Shown: positions 1-8,099, counted from the first letter of the stretch. The stretch is DNA of 64,000 nt from Actinomadura physcomitrii (GCF_008923205.2 NZ_WBMS02000005.1:180154-244153); one strand, 5' to 3'. Notes: a model not told the origin generated them from the letters alone. A program made the numbers and translations.

Positions 1-263
1 TCGTGCGCGGCCTCGGCAACGAGACCGCGTTCAACTCCGCCTCGCACGGCGCGGGCCGGAAGATGTCCCGGAACAAGGCGCGCAAGAACTTCACCGTCGA
101 GGACCTGGTCGAGCAGACCAGGGGCGTCGAGTGCCGCAAGGACAGCGGCGTCATCGACGAGATCCCCGGCGCCTACAAGGACCTGGAGACGGTGATGGAG
201 TCGCAGTCCGACCTCGTCGAGGTGGTCGCGCACCTGCGGCAGCTCGTGTGCGTCAAGGGCTGA
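1..263 (+). CDS. rtcB: RNA-splicing ligase RtcB, C-terminal end (partial)
   Basis: This is the last 87 codons of RtcB, cut off by the left edge; the frame is open from base 3. RtcB is a Mn/GTP-dependent ligase that joins 2',3'-cyclic-phosphate or 3'-phosphate RNA ends to 5'-OH ends in RNA repair or tRNA splicing. The visible part carries the family's C-terminal signatures: SHGAGRKMSR, which holds the GMP-binding histidine region, then DEIPGAYKDLETVM and the terminal LRQLVCVKG. The catalytic metal-binding residues lie upstream, outside the window. It ends just before a homopolymer-rich gap. No start or promoter can be judged. Confidence 0.93.
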   Translation, partial: VRGLGNETAFNSASHGAGRKMSRNKARKNFTVEDLVEQTRGVECRKDSGVIDEIPGAYKDLETVMESQSDLVEVVAHLRQLVCVKG

Positions 264-295
264 GGGCGTGAAGAGCCGAGCGCGGCGGCGGCGCG

Positions 296-428
296 GCGGG
301 CGGCGGCCCCCCCCCCCCCCCGCCCCCCGCGCGGCCCCCGGGAGGCCGGGGCGCCGGGCGCGGGCCTGCGGGGGGGGGGCGGGGTGGCGATGCCGCCCCC
401 CGCCGCCCCCCCCCCCCCCCCGCCGCCG
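296..428. repeat. Homopolymer C/G tract cluster
   Basis: Between rtcB and the hydrolase remnant lies a stretch made almost only of C and G, with about 15 consecutive C near 307-321, about 10 G near 370-379 and another run of about 15 C ending near 421. No gene fits here; the open frames across it translate to poly-Pro/Arg. It abuts the 3' end of a gene that has lost its middle, so it may mark a damaged or poorly assembled junction. Long homopolymers are error-prone, so exact lengths should not be trusted. Confidence 0.7.
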
Positions 429-429
429 G

Positions 430-669
430 TCAGCCGAGGACGCGGTCGACGAACGCGGTGACGTCACCGAGCACCTCGTCGCGGTTGGTCTCGTTGAACA
501 CCTCATGACGCGCGCCGGGGTAGATCCGCTGCGCCAGGTCGCCGCCCCGGATCGCCTCGACGTACCCGTGCGCCAGGACCGCGATGTAGCGGGGCTCGCC
601 GTCCGCCCAGATCCGCGCGGTGATCGCGCCCCGCGTGCCCGCGAACTCCCACTCCCGTGCCGCCGTCAC
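430..669 (-). pseudogene. Alpha/beta hydrolase remnant with internal deletion
   Basis: This 79-codon frame starts with GTG after a good ribosome site (GAGGAGG). The N-terminal half (residues 6-37, WEFAGTRGAITARIWADG then IAVLAHGY) matches the first strands and oxyanion HGxG-like region of monoacylglycerol-lipase-type hydrolases. The C-terminal half (PGARHEVFNETNRDEVLGD) matches the end of the same family around the catalytic histidine. Normal members are about 270 residues, so roughly 190 residues between the halves are missing, including the GxSxG nucleophile elbow and the catalytic Asp. The junction falls around residues 38-50. I infer an in-frame deletion that left a non-catalytic remnant; a chimeric assembly is the alternative. 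Confidence 0.7.
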
Positions 670-807
670 CCGTACCTCCTCGTCCGAACCGGCCGTGCCC
701 GCAGCCCGCGATGCGACGGATCGCGATCGCCGCAATAGGCTGGGTCGAACGACCGCAACCCGGACGGCCCGCCCAGCGCGCCGTCCGCCCGGCAGGAAGG
801 GGCGCCC

Positions 808-1797
808 GTGCTGGCCGACACCTTCGGTCGTACCGCTACGGACCTGCGGGTCTCGCTCACCGACCGGTGCAACCTGCGGTGCTCGTACTGCATGCCGCCC
901 GAGGGCCTGGACTGGCTGCCCAAGCCGGAGCTGCTCACCGACGACGAGGTGGTCAGGCTCGTCGGCCTCGCGGTCGGCGAGCTGGGCGTCACCGAGGTCC
1001 GCTACACCGGCGGGGAGCCGCTGCTGCGGCGCGGGCTGTCCGGCATCGTGCGGCGCACCGCGGAGCTGGAGCCGCGTCCGGAGATCTCGCTGACCACCAA
1101 CGGGATCGGGCTGGCGCGGCTGGCCGCGCCGCTCGCCGCCGCCGGGCTGGACCGGGTGAACGTCTCGTTGGACACCCTCGACCCGGCGACCTTCAGGCGG
1201 CTCGCGCACCGCGACCGGCTCGCCGACGTCCTCGCCGGGCTGGAGGCGGCGCGCGCCGCCGGGCTCGCCCCCGTCAAGATCAACGCGGTGCTGATGCGGG
1301 GCGTCAACGACCACGAGGCGCCCGCGCTGCTGCGGTTCTGCCTTGAGCGCGGCTACCGGCTGCGGTTCATCGAGCAGATGCCGCTGGACGCCCAGCACGG
1401 CTGGACCCGCGACGGCATGGTCACCGCGGACGAGATCCTGGACCGGCTGTCGGCGGAGTTCGACCTGGCCCCGGACGCCGCGCACGACCGCGGCAGCGCC
1501 CCCGCCGAGACCTTCGCGGTCGGCGGCGGCCCGGAGGCGGTCGGCGTGATCGCGTCGGTGACCCGGCCCTTCTGCGGCGCCTGCGACCGGGTCAGGCTGA
1601 CCGCCGACGGCCAGGTCCGCAACTGCCTGTTCGCGACCGAGGAGTCCAACCTGCGCGACGCGATGCGCGGCGGCGCGACGGACGAGGAGATCGCCGACCG
1701 GTGGCGCAAGGCGGTGTGGGCCAAGCGGGCCGGGCACGGCATCGACGACCCGGCGTTCCTGCAGCCCGCCCGGCCGATGTCCGCGATCGGCGGCTGA
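808..1797 (+). CDS. moaA: GTP 3',8-cyclase MoaA
   Basis: MoaA is a radical-SAM enzyme that converts GTP to 3',8-cyclo-7,8-dihydro-GTP, the first step of molybdenum cofactor synthesis in the cytoplasm. The 329-residue protein has the N-terminal SAM cluster motif C21-x3-C25-x2-C28, a second [4Fe-4S] site at C256, C259 and C273 that binds the substrate, and the essential C-terminal Gly-Gly. The start is GTG with GGAAGG a few bases upstream. It is followed after 5 bases by a MobA-like gene and then a DUF6457 gene, which looks like one operon. The gene diverges from the hydrolase remnant. Confidence 0.97.
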   Translation: MLADTFGRTATDLRVSLTDRCNLRCSYCMPPEGLDWLPKPELLTDDEVVRLVGLAVGELGVTEVRYTGGEPLLRRGLSGIVRRTAELEPRPEISLTTNGIGLARLAAPLAAAGLDRVNVSLDTLDPATFRRLAHRDRLADVLAGLEAARAAGLAPVKINAVLMRGVNDHEAPALLRFCLERGYRLRFIEQMPLDAQHGWTRDGMVTADEILDRLSAEFDLAPDAAHDRGSAPAETFAVGGGPEAVGVIASVTRPFCGACDRVRLTADGQVRNCLFATEESNLRDAMRGGATDEEIADRWRKAVWAKRAGHGIDDPAFLQPARPMSAIGG

Positions 1798-1802
1798 CCC
1801 GC

Positions 1803-2378
1803 GTGCCCGCGTTCGACGCGGTGCTGCTCGCGGGCGGCCGCGCCCGGCGGCTCGGCGGCGTCGACAAGCCCGCCGCGCCGGTCGGCGGCCGCGCCCTGAT
1901 CGAATGGGTCGCCGCCGCCGCGTCCGGCGCGTCCCGGACGATCGTCGTCGGCCCCCCGCGCGATGTGCCGCCGGGGGCCGTCCGGGTCCGCGAGGATCCG
2001 CCGGGCGCCGGGCCGGTGCCCGCGCTGCGCGCCGGGCTGGCCGAGGTGCGCGCGCCCTGGCTCGCGCTGCTGGCCGCCGACCTGCCGTTCCTGCGTCCCG
2101 TCCACGTCGCCGCGCTGCTGGACGCGGCCCGCGAGCGCGCCGGGGCCGTGCTGGTGGACGGCGACGGCCGCGCGCAGTGGCTCGCCGGGTGCTGGCGCAC
2201 CGCCCGGCTGCGGGACGCGCTCGCCGCGTACAACGGCGCGTCCCTGCGCGGCGTCCTCGGCCCGCTGGACCCGGCGAAGGTCGCGCTCCCCGCCGGGGAC
2301 CGGCCCCCGTGGTACGACTGCGACACCCCTGAGGACCTCGCCCGCGCCGACGGCCTCGCCCGGCCGGACGCGCTTTGA
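1803..2378 (+). CDS. mobA: MobA-like molybdenum cofactor guanylyltransferase
   Basis: The 191-residue protein is a MobA-like NTP transferase. MobA joins GMP to molybdopterin to make the guanine dinucleotide form of the cofactor. The nucleotide-binding signature LAGGRARRLGGVDKP stands at residues 8-22 and a metal-binding Asp is in the LAADLPFL motif near residue 96. The chosen GTG start lies 5 bases after the moaA stop; the frame stays open upstream but that part is a shadow of moaA. Position after moaA supports the role. Related nucleotidyltransferases (MocA-type or F420 enzymes) share the fold, so the exact substrate is inferred from context. Confidence 0.85.
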   Translation: MPAFDAVLLAGGRARRLGGVDKPAAPVGGRALIEWVAAAASGASRTIVVGPPRDVPPGAVRVREDPPGAGPVPALRAGLAEVRAPWLALLAADLPFLRPVHVAALLDAARERAGAVLVDGDGRAQWLAGCWRTARLRDALAAYNGASLRGVLGPLDPAKVALPAGDRPPWYDCDTPEDLARADGLARPDAL

Positions 2379-2428
2379 CGGTGCGAGAGTGGGCATCGCG
2401 TACGTCGATGCGTTGAAGGGGGACGGCC

Positions 2429-2731
2429 ATGTCGGTACTGGAGGACTGGATGAGCGCGGTCTGCGACGAGCTGGGCCTGGAACGCGGCGACATCGACCGC
2501 GACCTGGTGCTCGACCTGGCCCGCGACGTCGCGCACGGAGTGGCGCGCCCGGGCGCCCCGCTCACCGCCTACCTGCTGGGCCTCGCGGTCGGCCGCGGCG
2601 CGCCCGCCCGGGACGCCGCCGCCCGGCTCACCGAGATGGCCGAGGCCTGGGGCGCCGAGCCCGCCGCGGAGCCGGCGGCGCAGCGCGACGTGCCCGAGCA
2701 GGCCGGCGAACGCATCCTCGACGAGGCCTGA
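2429..2731 (+). CDS. DUF6457 family protein
   Basis: This small acidic protein of 100 residues begins MSVLEDWMSAVCDELGL and matches the actinobacterial DUF6457 family, which has no known biochemical role. It is all-helical by eye: LEDWM, then ARDVAHGVARPGAPLTAYLL and a Gly/Ala-rich helix; the last 30 residues are Ala/Glu-rich and probably disordered. It sits 50 bases after the mobA-like gene and in many actinomycetes it accompanies molybdenum cofactor genes, so an accessory role there is a reasonable guess. The start is ATG with a GGGGGAC site upstream. Confidence 0.8.
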   Translation: MSVLEDWMSAVCDELGLERGDIDRDLVLDLARDVAHGVARPGAPLTAYLLGLAVGRGAPARDAAARLTEMAEAWGAEPAAEPAAQRDVPEQAGERILDEA

Positions 2732-2753
2732 CGCCCAAACCGAAGATGCATCT

Positions 2754-2844
2754 GGGTGGGGGGCGACCCCCACACCCCCCCGGCAAGAGCAGCCTGACCG
2801 GCGCCTTCCGCTTCGCTGGCGCTCCGCTCCAGGCGCCGGTCAGG
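2754..2844. repeat. Dispersed palindromic module, copy 1 (likely terminator between convergent genes)
   Basis: A 13-bp perfect inverted repeat (CCTGACCGGCGCC at 2793-2805, GGCGCCGGTCAGG at 2832-2844) encloses a 26-base loop. Next to it, 2754-2781 is a G-tract/C-tract box. The loop and the box both recur, in the opposite orientation, at 16946-17078. The right arm overlaps the stop codon of the minus-strand gene, and the module separates two converging genes, so bidirectional termination is likely although no T-run is present. Confidence 0.7.
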
Positions 2845-3067
2845 CGTCGCGGTCCTCGACGGGGACCACGTCCTTGAGGAAGTCGCGGCGGGCGAGGAAC
2901 GCCGACAGGCTCTCGCGGTGCTCGTCGCAGGCGAGCCAGATCTTCCGCCGGTCCGGGGTGTGGATCTTCGGGTTGTTCCAGCGCAGCGCCCACACCGCCG
3001 CGGCGCGGCAGCCCTTGGCGGAGCATTGCGGTTCGTCGGGGCCGGGGCCCGGTGCGGATTCGGTCAC
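2840..3067 (-). CDS. Small Cys/His-containing conserved protein (often mislabelled acetone carboxylase)
   Basis: The 75-residue protein belongs to a small actinobacterial family whose core reads CSAKGCRAAAVWALRWNNP, then KIHTPDRRKIWLACDEHRE and LARRDFLKDV. The Cys15-x4-Cys20 pair and the later Cys/His (ACDEH) look like a metal-binding site. Databases often label such proteins acetone carboxylase, but nothing in the sequence supports that enzyme, which is a large multi-subunit complex. The function is unknown. The N-terminal 14 residues are Pro/Gly-rich. The gene converges on the molybdenum cofactor operon and diverges from the MFS exporter gene, with 77 bases between the two starts. Confidence 0.8.
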   Translation of the reverse strand: MTESAPGPGPDEPQCSAKGCRAAAVWALRWNNPKIHTPDRRKIWLACDEHRESLSAFLARRDFLKDVVPVEDRDA

Positions 3068-3144
3068 CGGCCAACTCTGGCACAGCGGCCGGGGTGCCCC
3101 GCGCGCCGGGTTTGGCCGGATGATCTCCGGAAAGGAGATCGCTC

Positions 3145-4623
3145 GTGCGGACGGAGGCCACGGCGGGCGCCGACCAGGAGGGCCGGGTGCAGCGCCCCTG
3201 GCGCGCGCTGTCGGTCTGCCTCGTCGCCGCGTTCATGACGCTGCTGGACGTCAGCATCGTCAACGTCGCGCTGCCGTCGATCAAGCAGGGGATGCACGCC
3301 TCCGAGGCGGAGCTGCAGTGGATCCTGTCCGGCTACGCGCTGACCTTCGGGCTGGTGCTCGTGCCGGCGGGGCGGCTCGGCGACGCGCGCAGCCGCCGGG
3401 CGGTGTTCATGACGGGGCTGGCGCTGTTCACCGCGGCCAGCGCGGCGGCCGGCATCGCGCCGGCCATGACGTGGCTGGTGCTGGCCCGGCTCGTCCAGGG
3501 CGTCGCGGGAGGCATCCTCAACCCGCAGGTGGCCGGCCTGATCCAGCAGCTGTTCCGGGGCGGCGAGCGGGGCCGCGCGTTCGGCGCGCTCGGCGCGGTC
3601 ATCGGGATCGCGACGGCCGCCGGGCCGCTGCTGGGCGGCGGCATCATCGCGCTCGCCGGTCCCGCGCAGGGCTGGCGCTGGGTGTTCTACGTCAACATCC
3701 CGGTCGGCGTGGCGGCGCTGTTCCTGGCATGGCGGCTGCTGCCGCCGCCGGCGCGCGGGGAGAAGCAGGGCCTCGACCCGCCCGGTGTGCTGCTGCTCGG
3801 CGCCGGCGTGGTGTGCGTGCTGCTCCCGCTCGTCCAGGAGCAGCAGTGGCACGGGAACCGCAAATGGCTGCTGCTCCTCGCGGGCGCGCTGCTGATCGCC
3901 GCGTTCGCCTGGTGGGAGCGGCGGGCGCGCGCGCCGATGGTGGACCTCGGGCTGTTCCGGCTCCGCTCGTACGCGCTGGGGACGGCGATCGCGCTGCTGT
4001 ACTTCGCCGGCTTCACCGCGATCTTCTTCATCTTCACCCTGTACCTGCAGAACGGCCTGGGCTACAGCGCGCTGGAAGCGGGCCTCGCCATCACGCCGTT
4101 CGCGGTCGGGTCGGGCGTGGCGGCGGCGGTCGGCGGGCGCATCGTCGCCCGGTACGGGCGCCCGCTCGTCGCCGCCGGGCTCGTGGTGGTCACAGTGGGG
4201 CTGGCCGCCGCGTGGCTCGCGGTCGAGCTGGAGCCGGGACGCGGCGTCGGGGTCGCGACCGCGCTGCCGCTGCTGTTCGCGGGCTGCGGCAGCGGCCTCG
4301 TCATCGCCCCGAACCAGACGATCACGCTGTCGCAGGTCGACTTCGCGCAGGGCGGCAGCGCCGCCGGCGTGCTGCAGACGGGGCAGCGGGTCGGTACCGC
4401 GATGGGGATCGCGGCGACCGGGTCGGTGTTCTTCTCCGCGCTCGCGAGCACGCACGGCGACTGGCCCGGGGCGTTCCGCCGCGGCCTCGTCGTCGTCTTG
4501 GCGCTCGTCGTGCTGGCGCTGGCGGCGGCCCTCGCCGACCTGGCCGCCGGCCGCCGCGCCCGGTCAGCGGCGCTGGCGCAGCGCGAGGCGCAGGAGCACG
4601 GCCAGGCCCGCGAGGGCTGCTGA
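3145..4623 (+). CDS. MFS transporter, DHA2 (14-helix) drug/proton antiporter family
   Basis: The 492-residue membrane protein has the hallmarks of EmrB/QacA-type exporters: an N-terminal helix with LLDVSIVNVALPSI (motif D1), motif A as GRLGDARSRR near residues 73-82, motif C-like GGILNPQVAG, and about 14 hydrophobic segments. Such proteins export drugs or small metabolites using the proton gradient. The substrate cannot be read from the sequence. The GTG start has AAGGAG upstream. The C-terminal tail of about 35 charged residues overlaps the 3' end of the kmo gene by 60 bases tail to tail. No regulator gene is adjacent. Confidence 0.9.
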   Translation: MRTEATAGADQEGRVQRPWRALSVCLVAAFMTLLDVSIVNVALPSIKQGMHASEAELQWILSGYALTFGLVLVPAGRLGDARSRRAVFMTGLALFTAASAAAGIAPAMTWLVLARLVQGVAGGILNPQVAGLIQQLFRGGERGRAFGALGAVIGIATAAGPLLGGGIIALAGPAQGWRWVFYVNIPVGVAALFLAWRLLPPPARGEKQGLDPPGVLLLGAGVVCVLLPLVQEQQWHGNRKWLLLLAGALLIAAFAWWERRARAPMVDLGLFRLRSYALGTAIALLYFAGFTAIFFIFTLYLQNGLGYSALEAGLAITPFAVGSGVAAAVGGRIVARYGRPLVAAGLVVVTVGLAAAWLAVELEPGRGVGVATALPLLFAGCGSGLVIAPNQTITLSQVDFAQGGSAAGVLQTGQRVGTAMGIAATGSVFFSALASTHGDWPGAFRRGLVVVLALVVLALAAALADLAAGRRARSAALAQREAQEHGQAREGC

Positions 4624-5880
4624 CGCCGCGCCCGCGAGCGCCAGGTTCTGCCGCCGGATCCGCGCCGGGATCCGCGCGTACGGCATCGTCGAGAACGACA
4701 CCAGCTCGTACCGCGAGACGTACCGGCCCGCGAGCCGCCGCTCCAGCGCGTGCGCCGCCGCCTGCTTCGCCCGGTACACCGGCGACGACACGCGGTCGCG
4801 CATCTCGATGAAGTTGTCCAGCGCCATCTCGGCGATCGCGTCGGTGTTGGGCTTGCGGCGCTCCTCGTAGAGCGCCAGCGCGCGCGCCCAGTCGCCGCCG
4901 GTCTCGGTCAGGCACCGGTCGATCTCGATGCAGTCCTCGAACGCGCAGTTGGCGCCCTGCCCGAAGAACGGGACGATCGCGTGCGCGGCGTCGCCGAGCA
5001 GCGCGACGATCGCGCCGTCGCCCCGCCGCGTCCACGGCCGGCACCGGACGGTCACCAGCGACCCGACCGGGTTGCGCGCGTAGTCGCCGACCAGGTCGGG
5101 GATCAGGTCCGCGACGTCCGGGTAGTGCTCGGCGAAGTACGCGGTGACCTTCTCGGGCGCGTCCAGCGCCGCGAGGTCGGACTTCGGCCAGAACAGCGTG
5201 CAGGTGAACGAGCGGTCCAGGTTCGGCAGCGCGATCATCATCGAGGTGCCGCGCGGCCAGATGTGCAGCGCGTCGGGGTCGAGCGCGAAGTCGCCGTCGC
5301 GCGGAGGGACGGTCAGCTCCTTGTACCCGTGCTCCAGGAAGTCGGCGTCCTCGTTCAGCCCGAGGGAGCGGCGCACGGCGCTGTACGCGCCGTCCCCGGC
5401 GAGGACCACGCCGGCGGGCTCGGTGCCGCCGTCTTCCAGTAGCAGCGCCCCGGCCTGGACGTCCACGCCGGTGACGCGCTGGGAGAAGCGGAGCGTCACG
5501 CCGGGCGTCGCCTCGGCCGTGTCGAGCAGCGACTCGTTGAGCTGAGCCCGGCTGATGGAGTTGATGGCGCGCTCGCCATCGGCGCTGTAGGGCTGGAAGT
5601 TCTGCTCCTTGCCGAGCGGGTGCACCATCCGGCCGTGCATCGGCAGCGCCTGCTTGAGCGCCTGGTCCCGCAAACCCACCTGCTCCAGGGCGGCGAGCCC
5701 GCGCGCGGAGATCGCCAGGTTGATCGAGCGGCCCCGCTCGGCGCCCGCGATCCGCGGGTCGGGGCGCCGCTCGTACACGGTCACCTCGATGCCGCGGCGG
5801 CCGAGCAGGACCGCGAGCAGGCTGCCCGCGAGTCCGGCGCCGACGATCGCGACCCGCTCGTTCCGCCGTTCAGCCGCCAT
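4564..5880 (-). CDS. kmo: Kynurenine 3-monooxygenase
   Basis: This FAD-dependent enzyme hydroxylates L-kynurenine to 3-hydroxykynurenine with NADPH and O2. The dinucleotide motif VGAGLAGSLLAVLLGRRG is at residues 12-29, the family-typical RGRSINLAISARG follows near residues 50-62, and the FAD ribityl-binding GDAAHAIVPFFGQGANCAFED lies near residue 290. Length (438) fits the family. Residues about 411-434 form a hydrophobic segment followed by RQRR, resembling the C-terminal membrane anchor of eukaryotic KMO. The ATG overlaps the end of kynA by 11 bases, so the two are probably translationally coupled. Kynureninase is not in the window. Confidence 0.94.
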   Translation of the reverse strand: MAAERRNERVAIVGAGLAGSLLAVLLGRRGIEVTVYERRPDPRIAGAERGRSINLAISARGLAALEQVGLRDQALKQALPMHGRMVHPLGKEQNFQPYSADGERAINSISRAQLNESLLDTAEATPGVTLRFSQRVTGVDVQAGALLLEDGGTEPAGVVLAGDGAYSAVRRSLGLNEDADFLEHGYKELTVPPRDGDFALDPDALHIWPRGTSMMIALPNLDRSFTCTLFWPKSDLAALDAPEKVTAYFAEHYPDVADLIPDLVGDYARNPVGSLVTVRCRPWTRRGDGAIVALLGDAAHAIVPFFGQGANCAFEDCIEIDRCLTETGGDWARALALYEERRKPNTDAIAEMALDNFIEMRDRVSSPVYRAKQAAAHALERRLAGRYVSRYELVSFSTMPYARIPARIRRQNLALAGAASAALAGLAVLLRLALRQRR

Positions 5881-6703
5881 GGGCGGGCTCCTCCCCGGTC
5901 GTGGGCTGCTCCCCGGTGGTGGGCTGCTCGGTCTGCGAGCGGACCTCCCACAGGTCGGGGAACGCGGGCGCGAACAGCGTGGAGCGCAGGTAGTCGGCGC
6001 CGGCGGAGCCGCCGGTGCCGAGCTTGGCGCCGATGGTCCGCTCGACCATCTTCAGGTGCCGGTACCGCCACTCCTGGACGCCCTCGTCAACGTCGACGAG
6101 CGCCTCGCACACCTCGGCGGCGGGCCCGTTCTCGTCGGCGTAGACCGCCAGCAGCACCTTCTGGACGCCGGCGTCGGGCTCCCACGCCCGCGAGGTGTCG
6201 CGTTCGAGCGCCTCGCGCGGGACGGGGTGGCCCTGCACGGCGAGGTAGCGCAGCAGCGAGTCGAACATCGACGGCCGCGCGACCGCGGCGCGCAGCCGCT
6301 CGTCGCCGCGCAGCACCGACGCCGGGAACTCGCGCCGGCCGAGCACCGCCTCGATCTCGCGGAACTGGTCGCTCTGGAACCCGCTGGAGGTGCCGAGCGC
6401 GTGCCGGAACCCCGCGAACTGCCGGGGCGTCATCGTCTCCAGCACGTCCAGCTGCCCGACCACCGTCTTGAGGATCTTGGCGATCCGGCGCGCGGTGTGC
6501 AGCGCGCCCGCGCTGCGGCCCTCCTCCAGGCGGCGCTGCAGCAGCGCGGCCTCGTGCAGGATCTGCTTGAACCACAGCTCGTAGACCTGATGGATGATCA
6601 CGAAGAGCAGCTCGTCGTGCGCGTCGGTCTCGGGCTCCTGGCAGTCCAGGAGCCGGTCCAGCCGCAGGTACCCGCCGTACGTCATCGTCGGCGAATCCGC
6701 CAT
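5870..6703 (-). CDS. kynA: Tryptophan 2,3-dioxygenase
   Basis: This heme enzyme opens the indole ring of L-tryptophan to N-formylkynurenine, the entry step of the kynurenine pathway. The chosen ATG (MADSPTMTYGGYLRL) has an AAGGAGG site 6 bases upstream; a frame extension of 7 codons is not needed. The active-site region FVIIHQVYELWFKQI with H38, and the heme-ligand region RYRHLKMVERTIG with the following GTGGSAG loop, are intact. Length is 277, normal for bacterial enzymes. The tail contains a small EQPTTG tandem repeat. It is first in the kynA-kmo operon. Confidence 0.96.
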   Translation of the reverse strand: MADSPTMTYGGYLRLDRLLDCQEPETDAHDELLFVIIHQVYELWFKQILHEAALLQRRLEEGRSAGALHTARRIAKILKTVVGQLDVLETMTPRQFAGFRHALGTSSGFQSDQFREIEAVLGRREFPASVLRGDERLRAAVARPSMFDSLLRYLAVQGHPVPREALERDTSRAWEPDAGVQKVLLAVYADENGPAAEVCEALVDVDEGVQEWRYRHLKMVERTIGAKLGTGGSAGADYLRSTLFAPAFPDLWEVRSQTEQPTTGEQPTTGEEPAHGG

Positions 6704-6827
6704 CACCGCCTCCTTGCGACACAACGGATGTGGTCCGCAGCATATTGGATCGTTCTGCCCATTCGGCCGGTGGGTGCGCCAGCGGCGGACATATCCGGCA
6801 ATCCGCCCTACGTGCGGCGGCGCGGGC

Positions 6828-8099
6828 TCACCAGAGCCGCAGCGAGCGCCGGAAGATGCCCGCCGCGTCGTCCTCGGTGACCGGACGCGGCGACGCCACC
6901 AGCAGCCGCTGCTGCCGCATCGTCCCCTCGACCAGGCCGGGGATGTCGGCCTCCCCGTAGCCGACCCCCGCGATCCCGTCCGGGATGCCGATGTCGCGCA
7001 TCAGGCTCAGCAGCGCGCGCGGCAGATGCTCGGCCGGGTCGTCCGGCCGGTCCATCTCCGGGGCGAGCAGCTCGGCCGCGCGGACGTGCCGCTCGGGCCG
7101 CGCCCGGAAGGTGAACCGGAACGCCTCGGGCGCGGTGAGCGACACCGACATCCCGTGCGGGACCATCGGCTCCCCGTCCGGGTACCCGGCGGGCCGGAAG
7201 TCCTTGACCCGCCCGGCGATCGGGTAGGCGTTGGCGTGCGGGATGTGCACGCCCGCGTTCCCGAATCCGAGGCCCGCGAACGTCGCGGCGAGGGCCATGT
7301 CGGCGCGGGCCCGCCGGTCCTCGCCGTCCCGGACGGCCGCGCGGAACGAGCGGGCGATCAGGCCGAGCGCCCGCTCGGACCACATGTCCGAGACCGGGTT
7401 GGCGCCGCAGTACGGGACGCGCTGCTCGGGCCGCTTGCGCTCGTACGCGTCGAACGGCCTGGCGGTGTAGCTCTCCAGCGCGTGGCACACGATGTCCATC
7501 CCGGCCGACGCGGTCACCCCGGACGGCTGCGTCACCATCAGGTCGGGGTCGACGACCGCGAGCGCGGGGCGCATCCGCGGATGGCTGATGCCCGTCTTGA
7601 CCCGCAGGTCCAGGACGTCCAGCACGCAGACCGTCGTGCTCTCCGCGCCGGTCCCGGTCGTGGTGGGGACGGCGACGAGCGGCAGTAGCGGCCGCTCCGG
7701 CGCCCGTCCCGCGCCGATCGGCGGGTTGAGGTACTCGGCGAGGTCGCCGTCGTTGGTGGTGAGCAGGTTCACGGCCTTGGCGGTGTCGATGCTCGACCCG
7801 CCGCCCACCGCGACGTACGCGTCGTACGGCCCGGTGTCCCGCGCGTGCCCGACCGCCTCGCGCATGCTCGCGTCCGTCGGCTCGACGCGGACGCCGTCGA
7901 ACACGGCCGCCTCGATCCCGTAGGCCTTCATCGCGTCGGCGACCCGCCGCGGCCCGCCGGTCGCGGCGACGCCCGGGTCGGTCACGACGAGGACCCGCCG
8001 CGCGCCGTACTGCACGAGGTCGTATCCGATCTCCTCGGCCGCGCCCGTGCCGAACTTCAGCTGCGGCGCGCCGTAGGTGAAGACCGTCTCGTTCGCCAT
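6828..8099 (-). CDS. Iron-containing alcohol dehydrogenase, hydroxyacid-oxoacid transhydrogenase type
   Basis: The 423-residue protein belongs to the Fe-dependent alcohol dehydrogenases and most resembles the ADHFE1/hydroxyacid-oxoacid transhydrogenase branch, which oxidises 4-hydroxybutyrate while reducing 2-oxoglutarate. The NAD(P)-binding GGGSSIDTAK motif is near residues 99-108, and metal-ligand histidines are in GMDIVCHALESY and GVHIPHANAYPI. The long insertion around YERKRPEQRVPYCGANPVSD is typical of this branch. The ATG chosen follows a GAGGGGGCGG stretch; an upstream in-frame start would add 13 residues. It lies between kynA and the MarR regulator and shares their strand but has 124 bases to kynA. 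Confidence 0.85.
   Translation of the reverse strand: MANETVFTYGAPQLKFGTGAAEEIGYDLVQYGARRVLVVTDPGVAATGGPRRVADAMKAYGIEAAVFDGVRVEPTDASMREAVGHARDTGPYDAYVAVGGGSSIDTAKAVNLLTTNDGDLAEYLNPPIGAGRAPERPLLPLVAVPTTTGTGAESTTVCVLDVLDLRVKTGISHPRMRPALAVVDPDLMVTQPSGVTASAGMDIVCHALESYTARPFDAYERKRPEQRVPYCGANPVSDMWSERALGLIARSFRAAVRDGEDRRARADMALAATFAGLGFGNAGVHIPHANAYPIAGRVKDFRPAGYPDGEPMVPHGMSVSLTAPEAFRFTFRARPERHVRAAELLAPEMDRPDDPAEHLPRALLSLMRDIGIPDGIAGVGYGEADIPGLVEGTMRQQRLLVASPRPVTEDDAAGIFRRSLRLW

Noticed and set aside
268..738. Plus-strand frame through the homopolymer tracts
   Set aside because: Poly-Pro/Arg translation created by C and G runs; no start context or similarity.
2840..3067. Annotation as acetone carboxylase
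   Set aside because: The label is common for this family in databases, but a 75-residue Cys/His protein cannot be an acetone carboxylase subunit.
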